A stretch of DNA of 64,000 nucleotides from positions 1,054,001 through 1,118,000 of the forward strand of contig JAHEWK010000010.1 of NCBI GenBank assembly GCA_020740775.1, in the 5' to 3' direction. Source of the DNA: Ilyonectria destructans. Taxonomy: Eukaryota; Ascomycota; Sordariomycetes; Hypocreales; Nectriaceae. The notes under the pieces were generated by a model, which searched no databases, was not told the origin of the DNA, and saw nothing but the letters and a program-made list of their open reading frames with translations. Below, piece after piece: positions 1 through 10,911 of this stretch. The stretch's first letter is position 1; every line of letters starts with the position of its first letter. Position numbers and translations under genes: made by a program.

Positions 1-3000
1 TAGGGTCGCCGCCAAGACATGCATGGTAATACGATGTGAGAATCGCGTGGCGGATCTGGAGGGGAGAGGCCGGGACGGAGTGGGAGTGAGAGGCGGCGAG
101 CGGATTGGGCAATGGGGCAAAGTCAATCAGTGGAGGAGGGTGGGAACGGTCCGGCCAGTTCGTCACTTTGGGGGGACTCAAGTATCGAGATGCTGGTGGT
201 TGGTGGTGAGGGGTTGAGGAGTGGGTGTGGATGCGCTGCATCGCAACGGTGATGGGTGATAGCAGACGGTGAATAAGGCGCGGGAACTCGGACTCCAAAC
301 TGGCTTTTGCTGGCTTATACGGCTGATGACTGGGCAGGATAAGTGAGGTGGCAATGACGATGCGGAATCTGGTTTGTTATCCTTGCTCTGAGCGTTGAAG
401 AGCCCTGGAAAAGAAGTCAAAGTTGAGATAAACCCAGCATGATTCCGATTCCATTCCTGGTCTCGGCGACTTTACCCAACCCCTCACGCCCAGACTTCAC
501 ATGCGTCCATCATCACCATCATGCCACCTCAATGGAGATTCCCGTCAGAGGCACTTTGCCCGATGCCCCGACTCTGCAAAGGGCATAGAGCCGCCTCCTT
601 AGCGCCCGTAGAATGCCGCGCCTGAGTTTCGAGATACAGGGCCCAGCGACGATCATTCCTCGCCCAGCCTTTGTCCGCTTGAAGCGCCGTGGCCGAGTGA
701 TAACAGAAAGAGAGAGAGAAAAAAACACGGACCGGGGGGGCGAAGATGGGGATGGGTCATCGCTGATTAGAGATGCTAGACGAACACACACGGAGTCACA
801 CGACACATATTGACACCTATCCCTCCAGACAACGAAAATCCACACCGAGCAATCCTTCGCCGTCCCCGCACGAAGAAAGCTCGGTCGAGGTTCTGGGGAC
901 ACAAGGAGAGCAAGTGACGTCGGAGGCGGGCCGGCCAGGGGTGAGTCGAGATTGTCAAGGGGGCATGATCTGACGCTTGACAGCGGGTATCGGAGGCGAC
1001 GGGTCGAGGACCACGATTTATTCCAGGAGATTGAGACGGATCGCGGGATGGAGTAGTCGGAGAATCAGCATCTGCCATGGAAGAAAGAAATTCCATGTGG
1101 AATTTTGCTCCTCAGTTGCTCATCTGGCCAAGGATCGAATATCGGCCGCCACATCGCGCAGGCGAGACCAGGCAAGGGTCTGGTTTGGGCCTGTTGTCTC
1201 GTTATCCGGTTGTCTGGTTGTCAGCCCGGTTGTCTGGTTGTCAGTCTCGTTCGTTGTCTGGCTGGCATCCCAATCAGAAATTCAACCCTGTAAGGATGCA
1301 AATCAGTTATCCACAGCATCGCCAACAGCCAGCCATTCACTCAACACCCATCATCCCCGAGATCCATGTCCCGCCCCGGAGCCCCATCCCCATCCCCATC
1401 TCCATCCCTTCGCTTCCGGCTCCCTTGAGCGTGTCCGCTTCTCGGGCTCCCCTTCTAATAGTCTAATAAGAAGCAAAGAAGCATATCGGACAGAGATTGA
1501 AGGTTTTCTTGCCGGTTTCGGTTCAATGGCGAAGGACGACTCTCCCCACCCATCTGTTACCAGCACCTCCCTGTATCCCGTATTCCTAGAGAAATTCATG
1601 TCGATCAAACACTGGCACTCTCACACAGGGCACCACATTGCACATTGCAGGCCCAGGCCCAGCAGGCGCAAGACACATTTTACCTTCTATCAGCAGCGCT
1701 GGAGAACGAGATTACCGCTTGGGCCACGAGAGTCATGATACATCCCATTCTGGCAACCCCCATCCCGACTCCGTCCTGTCACCCAACAGCGTGGGCTTCG
1801 GGGCTTGAACTAGCCATGTGTGTAATTGCTTCCACTCGCCGTCAAATCCGGTGACGCGGAGCGAACGACTTCGCCGGTCTGACAGCTCTATTTTTTTCTT
1901 GTTGTTGCGCGTCTTTGGGGGGCGTCTGCTGGAAAATGGCCCCATGCCCCATCGGCCATCTCGTGTGTCCTTGCCAGCCTCACGATTTGATGACCCAGGG
2001 CCCCCCAGTAAACGCGTGTGAGTGGGAACCGGTGGAGCCGTCCGGAAGGACGAGGGCCAGTGCCGTAGCGGGCCGCCAGTGCAGTTGAGGACTGGTGTTG
2101 AATGTTTCGACGAGTTGCTCTGTCACTCCGCCGTCGTATTTGGGGTTACTGGATTTGACTAAGGGGGCGCTGTGCTATGTCGCCTCCGGGCTGGGATGTT
2201 TTAGCAGAGTGAGTCGTTATCTCTGAGTGTCACATCGCAGGCAGCGCGTGGTAAACATGTCATGACCGAAGAAGTTAGCTGGCTGCGGCCCGGGCTGATG
2301 GAGAAGCATGAATGTAAGCAGTTGTTTTGGGCGACGCTCTGGATGGTTAAGTTGGTCGCGATAATTGCTCCATTCCAGAGCCACGAGCTTATGAAATTGA
2401 CGAGATGCGCCGAATGAGGGCACCGTGGGGATCGGGATGATCATGACACCTAATTTCGAACCGGAATCTTGTTGTATCCGGAGTCGGTGGGTGTCATTGC
2501 CAATGTGCTCATCCTCCACATTCGCGCCATCCTGCGGGAAGCCGCTTCGTCCAGTCTCTCCACATGCTGGGCAGATATTGCAGCTCATGTGTGCCCTAAG
2601 TTATTTGTTCCTTGTTTCAGGAACTGGGAAAATTCTGCGAGCAAGCTTCCAGAGGGATATATGTGAAGCATGAGCCATGAATGTCGCCATTTGCCATCGA
2701 TCGGTGGTGCTGTTGAATTGCGATTGTCGGCCAGCGATGGGTCTCCTCCAGTGAGACGCGCTCGCTTGTCCCGAGATCGCCATCACGCTGGATCATCACC
2801 TAGCCACTCCACTGGAAGTCGCCCAACAGAGACACCCCCTACCCCTGGTCCTTAGTTCAACCAGCTGCGCTGACCTGGCCGCTGGTGACGACATAGGTAC
2901 CAGGGGAGAGACGCCCCTCCACTGTATCCTCGCTTCCACAGCACCCAGACAGCGCAGCAGAGCTTCTCAGCTCCCCCAAGCGCGCCGCTTTCTGCACTGC

Positions 3001-5314
3001 AACTGCGCTGCACGCACATGGCTGCATGTCGCTGCAGGCGCCGGGGCTAAATAGAAAGCCTGATGCCTGCCTCTTCGTCTTGTTTGCGCTTTGGAGGGGG
3101 CTGGATGCTGCGGAGGAGGGGACAATGGCGCGCCAGCAGCAGGGAACAGTGACTCTCTGGTCGTCCACTGCCAGAACTCGCGACCCAAAGTGTTAGTTAG
3201 CGTCTTGGGTGCCCTTTTCCATCTTGTTTCGTCCCGTCTAAGTAAGGCAACGTGGATAAGCCAGACAGGCTGGGTAAGCTGTCCGTGGCGCTTCTTGGCT
3301 TCGTTTGGCACCGATTAGGTCGTGCAGCTCGAGTTGGAGCAAAGTTTGGTCTTTAGTCATCGCGTCTCATTGTTCGCGATGATTGCATGTATTAGAGCTG
3401 GCTCAGTCATCCGCGGAGCATACCATAATTCATTGTTCAAGGACCCCTTGAGCACCACCTTGGGATGGAGGCTTGGGCCTCGAACCGCTCGTAGTCGCCC
3501 AGCAAATTAGGCGTGGCATGAATGAATCGCCACCGCCAACCAACTGTTTACCACCACGGCGACCGCCATCACCAACAGCTACGGACGGCCCAACGCCTGC
3601 GCCAGCGCCAACTGACGGACGCGAGGTGAGGGAGGCGCCCCCTCTTAGCCTCGGGCTGGATGGGTTCCGCAAACGCGTTTACGAGCCTTAGGCGTGATCG
3701 TCTCGCCTCCGCGATTCCCTCTGTCAACATCGGCGTGATGTCTTGATACGACTCCGCTTTTCGCATCGTGTGTGCCGTGTGCGAATGCGTGCGTGGTCTA
3801 TCTTTGTGCGCTCTGGTCTCGGAGGCACGCTCTTGGTCGATCCTTGCTTGGCTGTTCGGATCAGACAAGATGCCGTACCGCTGCGGCCGAAGGTGCGTAC
3901 GCGACCTTGTCAATCCCTCCTCGTCCGGTTAGCACCAGGCCGGCCCTCGCTTTCACGCTCAGCCCGCCCACCCGCTGCAGCTGCGTTCGTTTAGTAGCAC
4001 GCCCCCCCTGCTCGCGGCGTCGCCCCGTCGCCCAGTCGTCCACATTGCGCTCCAGCGGGTTCAGACGACCCGAAAAGTCAATCAGTAATCTCTCGAGGAC
4101 AAAGAAGGCATTTGACCGCAAGACCAGGTGTGAATAGAGTTTACAAGACCCAGGCCCTATCTGTCGTTTGTGGGTTCGCGATGTTGCGAGGGTACTGAAT
4201 GGCTTCTTGGTGCTTGGGCATTTTTTTGTTGTCGGCCCAGGTTGGCCGTCCGAAAGCTCCGTTCGTAATCTGTACCCTTCTCATCTGCCCAGACTGGCGA
4301 GAGGGACCTCCTTCCTACCGCCCACAGCCCACAGGCAGGTGCGAGCTAGGCTTTAGCCTCACACCCTGGTCGTTGCTGCCTCCGCTACTGCCGCCCCCCC
4401 TACCTTCCTTCTCTCCATTTCCGCTGCGACTGCCAAGTGCCAAGTGCCCAGTACGAAGTACCAGGTATTCATACTCCAGACATCCTTCTTTCCTTCTCTC
4501 CCAGCTGTCCAGCCGCACACACACACATTCCAGTCCGCCGCTGTCACCTCGCTCTCACCTCTCGCCGCACCACGTCCCATTTCCACTTCTTCACAACCTC
4601 GCCCGCTTCTGTGCTTCCATCCGCCAGCCGAAACACATTCTCTCTTTTTCATCATCCCACCCTTCGTTTTGTCGCCGCCTTCGGATTTTTGGTTTCTGGC
4701 TGTCTGGACAATCAATCATTGGGAGCGACGCTTGGATTCTCGGCTCGCCCGCCTCTCGCTCTTTGTGCTCTGTTGGATTGAATTGGATTGCTTTTCTTTG
4801 GATTGGACTGCTCAACTCTTGCTTGCTTGCTTGGATCATTCATCGTCAAGCCACCACTACCGATCACCTCGACTGTCGTTTGCCGATTTGCCCCCGACCA
4901 TCGAACTCCAAATCGCGACTGCTACCTGCCGTTCTCCCATCGACGACTCGCAGCTGTTCGTTCAACAGTATCACCACCCCCGATTCACCTTGTCCTTCCT
5001 GACACCCAACGCAATACACTGCGCTTGCCTCGCTCGGAGACTGCTCCCCCGGCAGTTGTGAAATCAGTTACACCACCGACCGACCACCGACCTGATATGG
5101 ATTTGGCCATCTGAGAAGTCCCGTTAATCGTGGTATGTCGTGATTCGCCACGCTTCAACTCGTCCTGGACTACACCTACCTGCCGCTTTCGACTCCACTG
5201 GTATCGGTTAGTTGTCCCATTATACCCTTTTGGCCGATTACTGTGCCCCTGGCATCGCAGTTGCTGACCACTCCCACCTCGAATAGAACTTTTGGACACA
5301 ACCATATCATCAAC
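1..5314. other. Non-coding region and leader upstream of the WSC gene
   Basis: No open frame here looks like a protein. The longer ones (about 977-1738 and 4199-5002) are low-complexity, rich in Ser, Pro, His and Arg, and overlap each other in several frames. Bases 1206-1264 hold a short direct repeat. From about 4370 to 5310 the + strand is strongly C/T-rich, as in the promoters and 5' leaders of highly expressed filamentous-fungal genes. That stretch probably contains the transcription start and 5' UTR of the WSC sensor at 5315. The transcription start itself cannot be placed from sequence alone. Confidence 0.6.
1206..1264. repeat. Short tandem repeat, about 20-base unit
   Basis: A 19-base unit (CCGGTTGTCTGGTTGTCAG) occurs exactly at 1206-1224 and again at 1226-1244. 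It is followed by a degenerate third copy to about 1264. It lies in non-coding DNA, and each unit itself contains two GGTTGTC sub-repeats. Confidence 0.85.
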
Positions 5315-6700
5315 ATGATTCCCCTTCATCAGAGCGCCCAAACGCTGGGCGTTCTGTTCCTGCTGGCCGCCTCGTGGTCACCCGTCGCCACAGCCATCGA
5401 TGTCAATATCTGCGCCTCATTAAACACCGGCTCAACAGACCGAAGTATGTAACGAATTTGTTGATTATCAATCACTTGCCTCTAACAAGAAAATCTCTAC
5501 AGACACGAGCATTTACCAAACAAACGGTCTTTGCTATAATTTCTGCATTGACGATTACGCCTACGCCATCACCCAGTCCAACTCTTGTTGGTGCTCCAAC
5601 TTTGCCCCTGCCAAGTCGACCCAGGAGGATGTTTCAAAATGCGATACCCCTTGCCCTGCATATCCCGCCGAGGACTGCGGTGGCGATGGCCTGTTTGGAT
5701 ATCTCTCGTTAGGCGGTGTCTTGCCATCAGGCACACAGGCTGCTTCGTCCTCAGCCACTTCAGAAGTAAGTTTTATTTCCATTCTTTTTCCATGATTCAT
5801 AGTGTGAACCGCGTCCGCATCGTGACTGGACGAGTGTCCGCCAAATCATTCCATCTGCCACCCAAATGCTATTATATCACGCTCCTCTGCCATTATCAAT
5901 TGCCCTGAACCCGATCGGTAAGAAATCGAGGCTTAACAGGCGGGTTTCAGGCACAAACGACCGCGGCGATTTCCAAGGTGACTGAGACGGTACAGAATAC
6001 AGTGACTGTGGTCGAATCATCAACTACCACTCCGGAAACATCAACATCAACTTCTGTATGCCTTTTTTCTTAACGCCTGGCCTTCAGGATTCGGACGACT
6101 TGGTGATGTTTCAATGCACTTCTAGGAGCATGCTGACAAAATGTCTAGTCTGACGAAACCTCTTCGAAAACTTCGGCTTCCACTGAGGCCACGTCCGAAG
6201 TACAGACAGTTACAGACGGCGGAACCGTCAAGACTGTGACGATTGGCCCCAGCCACACGGGGTCCACGTCAAGCGACAGCGACAGCTCCGGACTCAAGGT
6301 TAAGAACAGCGGCCTGAAGACAGGAGAAGTTGTTGGTATCGTGGTTGGCGTCATAGGAGCCGTAATCGTCGCCGCTGGCCTTGCCCTTTTCTTCTGGTTC
6401 CGACGACGCAAGCAACGCCAACGGCGGGAGGGCTTTGAGGACGACCCTAGTATACGAGACAGCTCGTCCGGCAACCGACCCGATATGAGCGCGGCCGGAG
6501 CTTCCCCAGCGTCACCCAGCGCCGCCAGCAAGCGGAACAGCACATTGCAGGTTGACCCGCGCATGGACCCGTTCAAGCAAGGATTGTACGTCCGAGGCGG
6601 CAGTCACGAGAGTGTCAATACTCTGGGCGATGAGCACGATTACTCGCGGAGGATTCAGGCACCCAAAGTGCTGCGGGCAACGAACCCCGATCCTGCCTGA
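5315..6700 (+). CDS. WSC-domain cell-wall stress sensor (Wsc1-like)
   Basis: Four exons: 5315-5444, 5503-5765, 5951-6055, 6149-6700, giving 349 residues. The start is chosen because it opens directly into a signal peptide (about residues 1-27). A Cys-rich WSC domain follows (about 28-115, with the CWC motif in SNSCWCSNF and a late DCGG). Next come a Ser/Thr-rich, probably O-mannosylated stalk (about 117-215) and one membrane helix (about 227-250). An Arg/Lys stop-transfer (FRRRK) leads into a cytoplasmic tail of about 100 residues. This is the architecture of WSC-type plasma-membrane sensors, which report wall stress to Rho1 and the cell-wall-integrity MAP-kinase pathway. The role is inferred from architecture; wall sensing by this particular protein is not shown. 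A secreted or membrane glycan-binding WSC protein of other function is the alternative. Confidence 0.88.
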
Positions 6701-7793
6701 GAATGAAGACCTCAAGGCATGCACAGAAACATACACTTCCACCGGGGTGAGCATCAGATTGCTGAACCTCACGACGCACACGAATTTCGCCTCTCCGGGT
6801 TACACCTTTTCCACAACCAATGGGTTTTGCATTTCGAGATACCAGGAAGGCGTTGGCATTTTTCAGGGGGGGCATTACCTGATGGAACAAAGACTGTGGT
6901 CTCCCAGCAATTGGGGGACGAGGTCTTACGCCACATACATACACAAGCACCAAAGTAGGTGCTGCTTCGATAGCACTATCGGCATCGTTATGAAGGGCAG
7001 CTGCCGACTGCTTCTATGTTCACTTGGAAGCTACATTTTAAGGCATTGCGACACGGTGGCCTGACTGGCCAACGGTCAGGAACCTTTAGCGGAGAACACC
7101 GGCCAATCACAGCTTGGCTGTACGAGCGTCGATGATGCCTTATGGTATGGATCTAATGGGCCGTCGTTGTCTTACGAAGGGGATTGGTTTATGTATATAG
7201 AGAAACGGTGCGAAACTCTAGCGACTAAAAGTACACTTTTTAAGAGTGGTCCAGGATATCTGGAGAGCGATACCTTCGTATTCATAGCAACAATTCAAGC
7301 TGTTTGATTTAATCTAGTCAGGGTGAGTGCCATTGCTTTCCTTGATGTAATCAGGGCTTGTCTCGTGTACATAAATTATTTTGAAGGGAGAGTGATGCGA
7401 ATGGATCATAAGACTATGGTGATTAGGGATATGTGTAGAACTTAAGACGTCTATTTACTCTAGTGCCCTAAGCAGTTGTCTACTATGACGGCGAACTGCT
7501 CAGCAGATGCTTGGCAAGCCAGACATCCCGAGGATACGGCTAGGAGCAGGCATCAGAGAGACAATGGGTGAATGTGAGGATGGCTCGTTACGTGGCGTGG
7601 ATACAAATGCAAATAATGTTTTAGACTTAATGGATGGTAAAGTTCATATCTTCATAACGTTTTTAACGTTGTATCTAACCATAAAATATGGTATCCATAT
7701 CTCACCCTAATGTCACAAACTCCCCCTTTTTAGGCCAAATATCACAAAATCCCTGATTACACCAGTTCCGTAGTATGCACCGATGCGAACATC
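6701..7793. other. Convergent intergenic region
   Basis: This stretch lies between the 3' ends of the WSC gene (+) and the OST-alpha-like gene (-), so it should hold both 3' UTRs. The open frames within it are short and lack recognisable domains. AT-rich patches around 7180-7400 and 7600-7700 would suit polyadenylation, but no single signal can be assigned. Confidence 0.6.
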
Positions 7794-9325
7794 TCATCCT
7801 CTTCGATAGTCCATTCCCTGACTCTCCGGGCCATAGGATTGGGGTGGCAAGGATGATATATGCGCACGTCCGCCGTCGTAGGGTTCGGGAGGTGGCATAT
7901 GAGGGGGGAATGTTGGATCGTTGGGGGTACGCATGGGCTCGTAGCGTTCGTTTCCGGGGACGGGGAAGTTGCCCTGGGTGTACTCGGGCGGAGGAATGGG
8001 GTCGTCGCTGTTGCCCAAGCCCGGCGGCTTCAGGGGCGCGTCGGAGTCTTGAGAAGTGCGCCGGCCGTAGTTGGGACTTCCGGGCCGGGAGTGGAGCGGC
8101 ATCGACGGGCCGTAGCTGACGTCCTGCTTGCGGTGCTTGGCGCCGACGAACAGCCAGCGCACGCCGCGGCCCACGGCCTTGACCAGGTCCCACGGGTTCA
8201 TGGCGTCGATCAGGGCGCCGATGCCCAGCGGGCCGCCGCTCGGGGGCTGGTGCTTGTTCTCGATGGAGGGGCCGCCGCGCGTGAGATCCGGCGAGGGGTA
8301 GAAGGAAGGGGGCGCGCCGGGGACGTAGGGCCGGAAGGGAAAGGCCCAGAGGTGGAAGATGGCGAAGAGGGACATCTCGATGCAGACGAGCAGGCTGGAG
8401 ATGCCGATCTTGAGGTCGCCCTGGGACAGCTTCGAGCTGGGCTTCATGGCATCGACGGTCGACGTGCCGATGGAGAGCAGCACCGTCTGCCACAGCACGA
8501 GGAAGACGACCAGCTTGATGGCCAGGATCTTGCTGAAGAGCTTGTGCTCGGCCAGGGCGTCCTTTAGCTGGACGTAGACCTGGATGATGCACATCATGGC
8601 AATGGTGACGGCCACCATGTTGATGGCGCTGACCCAGATGTGGGCAAAGGCCGGGCTGTTGGAGCTCTCGCAGTAGACGCCGGCGGCCTCGGTAGCCACG
8701 GCGATGGCGCCCGCAGCGATGCGTGTGAAGCAGTATTGGTAGATGGAAATCCAGCAAACGTTGAACCACGTCAAGCCACTCTGCGGCGTGCGCCAGGGCC
8801 CGCGCTGGCCGCCGCAGCAGCGCGCGAAGCCCTTGATGGGCCAGGTCCAGGGCTTGACGGGCGTCATGGCTCGGAAAAACTCCTTTTGCGAGTGGATGTC
8901 CGGGGCGACGTAGTGGCAGACGAGGGCGAAGAAGGCGGCCAGCGCGAAGGCCTCGTAGCACTGCGAGATGACCTCGAGGTAGACGGCGTGTTCGTAGAAG
9001 AAGAGCTGGAGCACCGACGAGACGCTGTACACGGGGACCATGAAGAGGATGCGGATGATGTGTCGCTGCTCGCGCGGCTTGGTGTAGTTGAGGGCGTGCC
9101 GCCAGATGAGGTAGAGGCTGACGAGGACGGCGACGGCGGTCGAGGCGGAGCCGACGATGTGGGCGATTTCGGGGAAGGTGAAGCTGCCGACGATGTCTTT
9201 CTGGTTTTTCGGAGAGCCTATTGAACGAGGGAGGGGATCGCGGGTCAGCTTCTCGTGTCCCGCTGGAGAGCAATGCGAGCAGACGTACTCATGTCCTCCA
9301 GCGTCGCGTTGCACTGGGGACTCAT
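7794..9325 (-). CDS. OST-alpha/TMEM184 (DUF300) family membrane protein
   Basis: Two exons on the minus strand (9325-9289, 9217-7794) give 486 residues. The short first exon ends in a GTACGT donor. Joining it to 9217 gives MSPQCNATLEDMSSPKNQ, in frame with the long exon. The remaining product has about seven hydrophobic segments between residues ~25 and ~330. Typical family stretches are present: YEAFALAAFF in the third helix region, then a short Cys-containing loop ending FARCCGG. A Pro-rich hydrophilic C-terminal tail of about 150 residues follows. The family (Solute_trans_a, organic solute transporter alpha/LAZ1/TMEM184) includes vacuolar and endomembrane proteins. The substrate is unknown in fungi. 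Family assignment is strong; transport activity is inference. Confidence 0.88.
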
Positions 9326-10911
9326 GATGGCGGTTTGGGGGGTCGATTAACCCGCTCGAGCCGTGGTGATTCGAAGTATCGTGCTATAGTCTCGTCCGCG
9401 TCGGAGTGGCTTCCCCCTCGGCGAGTTTGGGCGTGTGGAGGAGACGGGGGAGGGTCGAATGCCAGCAATGGCTCAAGGGGTAGAGGCGGCAAGCGACAGG
9501 GCGGGTAGAGGATATATCCACCACGCGTCGTATTCAGTAGAAAAACGACACACGCACTCGACACAAACGCAAGACATATGACGAGCCACCCCTGCAAACC
9601 TCGAATTACGGACCCAAAGTAGCAAAGATCGAGACGCACAGGTGGCACGCCAAAGGTGCCAGCCCTCGTGGCTTTGGGGGGGCTGAGGCTCACGATGGTG
9701 AACCACCCATTGGTCCAGGAGCCTCAAGTCCCAGCCCACTGAAACGGTGGGATCCAAACCGGGCTGGAACCGGGCTGTGCTGGCTGCTTCAGTGCCATGT
9801 GTGGCCACTTTATGGACCTTCTGCTGGCTCCAGTAGGGCGCTTCTTCGCTCCTACAGGGCTCTTCAGCGCTGCGCAGGGCTGAACACTCCCGAAACGCCG
9901 CGGAAGAAGACGCGGCCTTTGGGGAATGCTGTTCCAAGTGTGAGCCTCCGCCTCCACTAATTGCCGCTTCGGGAAAGTATGATGCAATCCCACCACGGCC
10001 TCGGAGGTCTGTAGCGCCGATCCACCGACCTCTCCGTGCCGGTTTTCCGGAGAGCCCCGTCCGCAGCCAATCGCACGGCACCTTAAACGGCGCTTGAGCC
10101 ATGAGCCCCAGCAAATGGCCAAGCCCAGCGCCAGGAATATCTCACAGGCCTCCCTCCGACTCAGTCCCTCCGACTGAGTCGCTGAGTTGAGTCCCTGCAT
10201 CCCTTCATTTCCATCACCGCCACCCCTGCTGACCTTATTATACTACCTCAGCCCTTGGATCAGCCAATCCTTCAGTCATCTTCTTCCACCTCACCCTCAC
10301 CATCTTGTCATTATCTTACATCGAACGTCTTGCATCAAACGTCGTACATCAAACATCTTAGATCGAAAACGCCTGATTCTCCAACTCATTCATCCCTTGT
10401 TTCATGCCCATCTCCACCACCACCAGGCTTTTGTGCAGTATAATTTGAACAAAGAAGCATCTTTTTCCGTATAAAAACAGTGTTGTATTTTGGTTGTTTG
10501 GCTCTTCGTTGGCCCTCTGATGATAGGTGACCGTCAGAATAGATCGCAGTCCCCGTTCCCATATGACAGACAAGTAGTAATAGAAGTAGTAGTGAAAGGT
10601 GGTGTGCGCAAAATAATGTAGGTAGGTAGGCAGGCAGTAAATGCACTCGAATGAAGCAATGGTTGTAGTGGAAACAAAGAAATTCGGTCCAGAAAACGCC
10701 GAGATGATGAATGCTTCCGTGTCGCGTATCGTCCACGGATGCCGTCTTCGTCACCCTTTTCTTTCTCCGTCTCTCTCTCGCTCTCTCGCTCGATCGGCCG
10801 CCGTCGTCCTCCTATGAGTTTCTTCCTAGGCCGGCCTTTTGGTGCCGCCTCTTCTCCTCGTCGAGGTTCCTTTCGTACTCAAACATGAAAAAAAGAAATC
10901 CCCGTCCAGCT
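9326..10911. other. Promoter of the OST-alpha-like gene and THO2 3' region
   Basis: Both flanking genes are on the minus strand. The part near 9326 should be the upstream region of the OST-alpha-like gene, and the part near 10911 the THO2 3' UTR. A minus-strand open frame at 9473-10114 has no recognisable domain and is overlapped by others, so I do not call it. A GTAGGTAGGTAGGCAGGCAG tract lies at about 10618-10637. No RNA gene was recognised. Confidence 0.55.

Noticed and set aside
977..1738. A 253-codon plus-strand frame
   Set aside because: Low-complexity Ser/Pro/His composition, no domain, and other frames are open over the same bases.
4199..5002. A 267-codon plus-strand frame upstream of the WSC gene
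   Set aside because: It reads a CT-rich leader as Ser/Pro/Leu; two other plus-strand frames are open over the same bases.
7702..9273. A 523-codon minus-strand frame overlapping the OST-alpha-like gene
   Set aside because: It is an Arg/Pro/Leu-rich frame shifted against the membrane-protein frame, which carries the real helices and family motifs.
9473..10114. A 213-codon minus-strand frame
   Set aside because: No domain or plausible intron structure, and it is overlapped by another open frame of similar quality.
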